From: an uncultured Lachnospiraceae bacterium
Lineage (GTDB): Bacteria; Bacillota; Clostridia; Lachnospirales; Lachnospiraceae
Length of the DNA: 61,739 nt
Direction of reading: 5' to 3'
Assembly (NCBI GenBank): GCA_910578825.1
Contig: CAJTSB010000010.1
Coordinates: 1 to 61,739 of the forward strand
Position 1 is the first letter of the stretch. The number at the start of each line of letters is the position of its first letter. The notes below the pieces were generated by a model. It ran no database searches and was not told where the DNA came from. It worked only from the letters and a program-made list of their open reading frames with translations. The position numbers and the translations under genes were made by a program. Of this stretch, positions 61,139 through 61,739 are shown in pieces.

Positions 61139-61739
61139 ATGAAAAATAAAAACGAGAACATCAAATCCATTATAATCAATATTATAAGCAATATTATATT
61201 CCAAATCATTCTGGTTGTAGCATCAGGTAGTGGAATTATATATACTTTGCGAAAAATACTGAAATCGTTAAAAGACAATACCATTAACATATCCGTCCTT
61301 ACCCTTATTATTCTCATTGGTTCATGCATAATAATTACCGTATCTATCGTTCTGTTAAGTAAATCTATCATCCGGCACATAAATAAAGCCGAGAAACATT
61401 ATCTGAATGACATAAAAGATTATTATTTTAGTGAATATGAAAAAAATATAACCGTATATCAAAATGGAAACGGTATTGTCATTCATAAATTTAAGGTAGT
61501 TGCCAATGATGTAAGAAAACTAGAAAAAATACGAAGAAAATTGAATGTGGAGGATGGTGTGAAAACATTAAAATTTCCTACGTTGGATACCATGCTACAT
61601 ACCAACAAAGCATCACGTTTTCAGGAATTTGGTTTCTGGTATAAATCAGATGATAATATTATTTCTGACGTAAAAGAATTTTACTGGGTACGTTATTCCG
61701 GCAACCGTATTTATCTTCTGGCATTTAACCGGAAAATGG
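61139..61739 (+). CDS. AT-rich two-helix membrane protein, 3' end cut by window
   Basis: Two hundred open codons run to the window edge from the ATG at 61139 (GAGGGG seven bases before). The protein begins MKNKNENIKSIIINIISNII. It has helices at about 11-36 and 51-74 (ISVLTLIILIGSCIIITVSI) and a cytoplasmic part rich in Lys, Asn and Ile (KAEKHYLNDIKDYYFSEYEK, KLEKIRRKLNVEDGVKTLKF). No named family is recognised. Base content is clearly lower in GC than its neighbours, which suggests recent transfer. Confidence 0.7.
   Translation, partial: MKNKNENIKSIIINIISNIIFQIILVVASGSGIIYTLRKILKSLKDNTINISVLTLIILIGSCIIITVSIVLLSKSIIRHINKAEKHYLNDIKDYYFSEYEKNITVYQNGNGIVIHKFKVVANDVRKLEKIRRKLNVEDGVKTLKFPTLDTMLHTNKASRFQEFGFWYKSDDNIISDVKEFYWVRYSGNRIYLLAFNRKM

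Overview
The window looks like chromosomal DNA of a strictly anaerobic, low-GC Firmicute, most likely a gut-type Lachnospiraceae. The reasons are a clostridial rnfCDGEAB operon, a desulfoferrodoxin/rubredoxin pair, an anaerobic cobaltochelatase CbiK, the GGGtGRT protein with its NifU-like partner, QueH, strong AGGAGG ribosome binding sites, and large secreted proteins with BspA-type LRR and RCC1 repeats. Assignment below family level is not possible by eye. I see no rRNA, tRNA, CRISPR array or intact prophage.

Layout. 1-5990: 3' part of a CmpB-like membrane protein, the Rnf operon on the minus strand with an extended -10 promoter and leader hairpin, and a small TSCPD protein. 6105-7874: cbiK, and divergently a two-gene membrane cassette behind a near-consensus promoter with a palindrome at its start site. 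7882-13912: two hybrid histidine kinases in tandem. 14094-19965: a c-di-GMP phosphodiesterase with two solute-binding sensor domains, a phosphopantetheinyl transferase, and a GH36 alpha-galactosidase coupled to it by an ATGA overlap. 20184-24624: rubredoxin and superoxide reductase, MntP, and a two-component system followed by an anchored exported protein. 24746-25150: fossil ends of a MATE pump and a GyrI-type regulator. 25196-30109: NifX-like protein, lactate dehydrogenase, a DUF4261/AAA ATPase pair, a short ORF and an SDR. 30329-32947: a chemoreceptor and an IS256-type remnant. 32989-40372: two very large secreted proteins (RCC1 and LRR) sharing one C-terminal module. 40486-42015: an XRE regulator divergent from a tiny protein resembling its tail, a broken Fic gene, and a Uma2 protein. 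42160-49147: GGGtGRT/scaffold pair, an ABC exporter, a left-handed beta-helix protein and topoisomerase III. 49164-55226: a degenerate AAA-like protein, asd, and an ADH-queH-argH operon. 55292-61739: an M15 peptidase lipoprotein, a NitT/TauT-type ABC transporter lacking its binding protein behind a riboswitch-like leader, a glycosyltransferase/DUF6056/SCP2 operon, and an AT-rich membrane gene cut by the window edge.

The core picture is anaerobic energy conservation (Rnf), redox protection (superoxide reductase with rubredoxin), and host- or polymer-facing surface functions with much signal transduction. The most novel items are non-coding. One is a dispersed hairpin repeat, seen at 431-542 and 50574-50619, whose stems covary between copies. 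The other is the leader at 56467-56550, where one strand can pair with either of two mutually exclusive partners, the second lying against the ribosome binding site.

Most start codons below were moved inward from the longest possible frame to the ATG or GTG that has a Shine-Dalgarno sequence. All functional calls rest on motifs read by eye.
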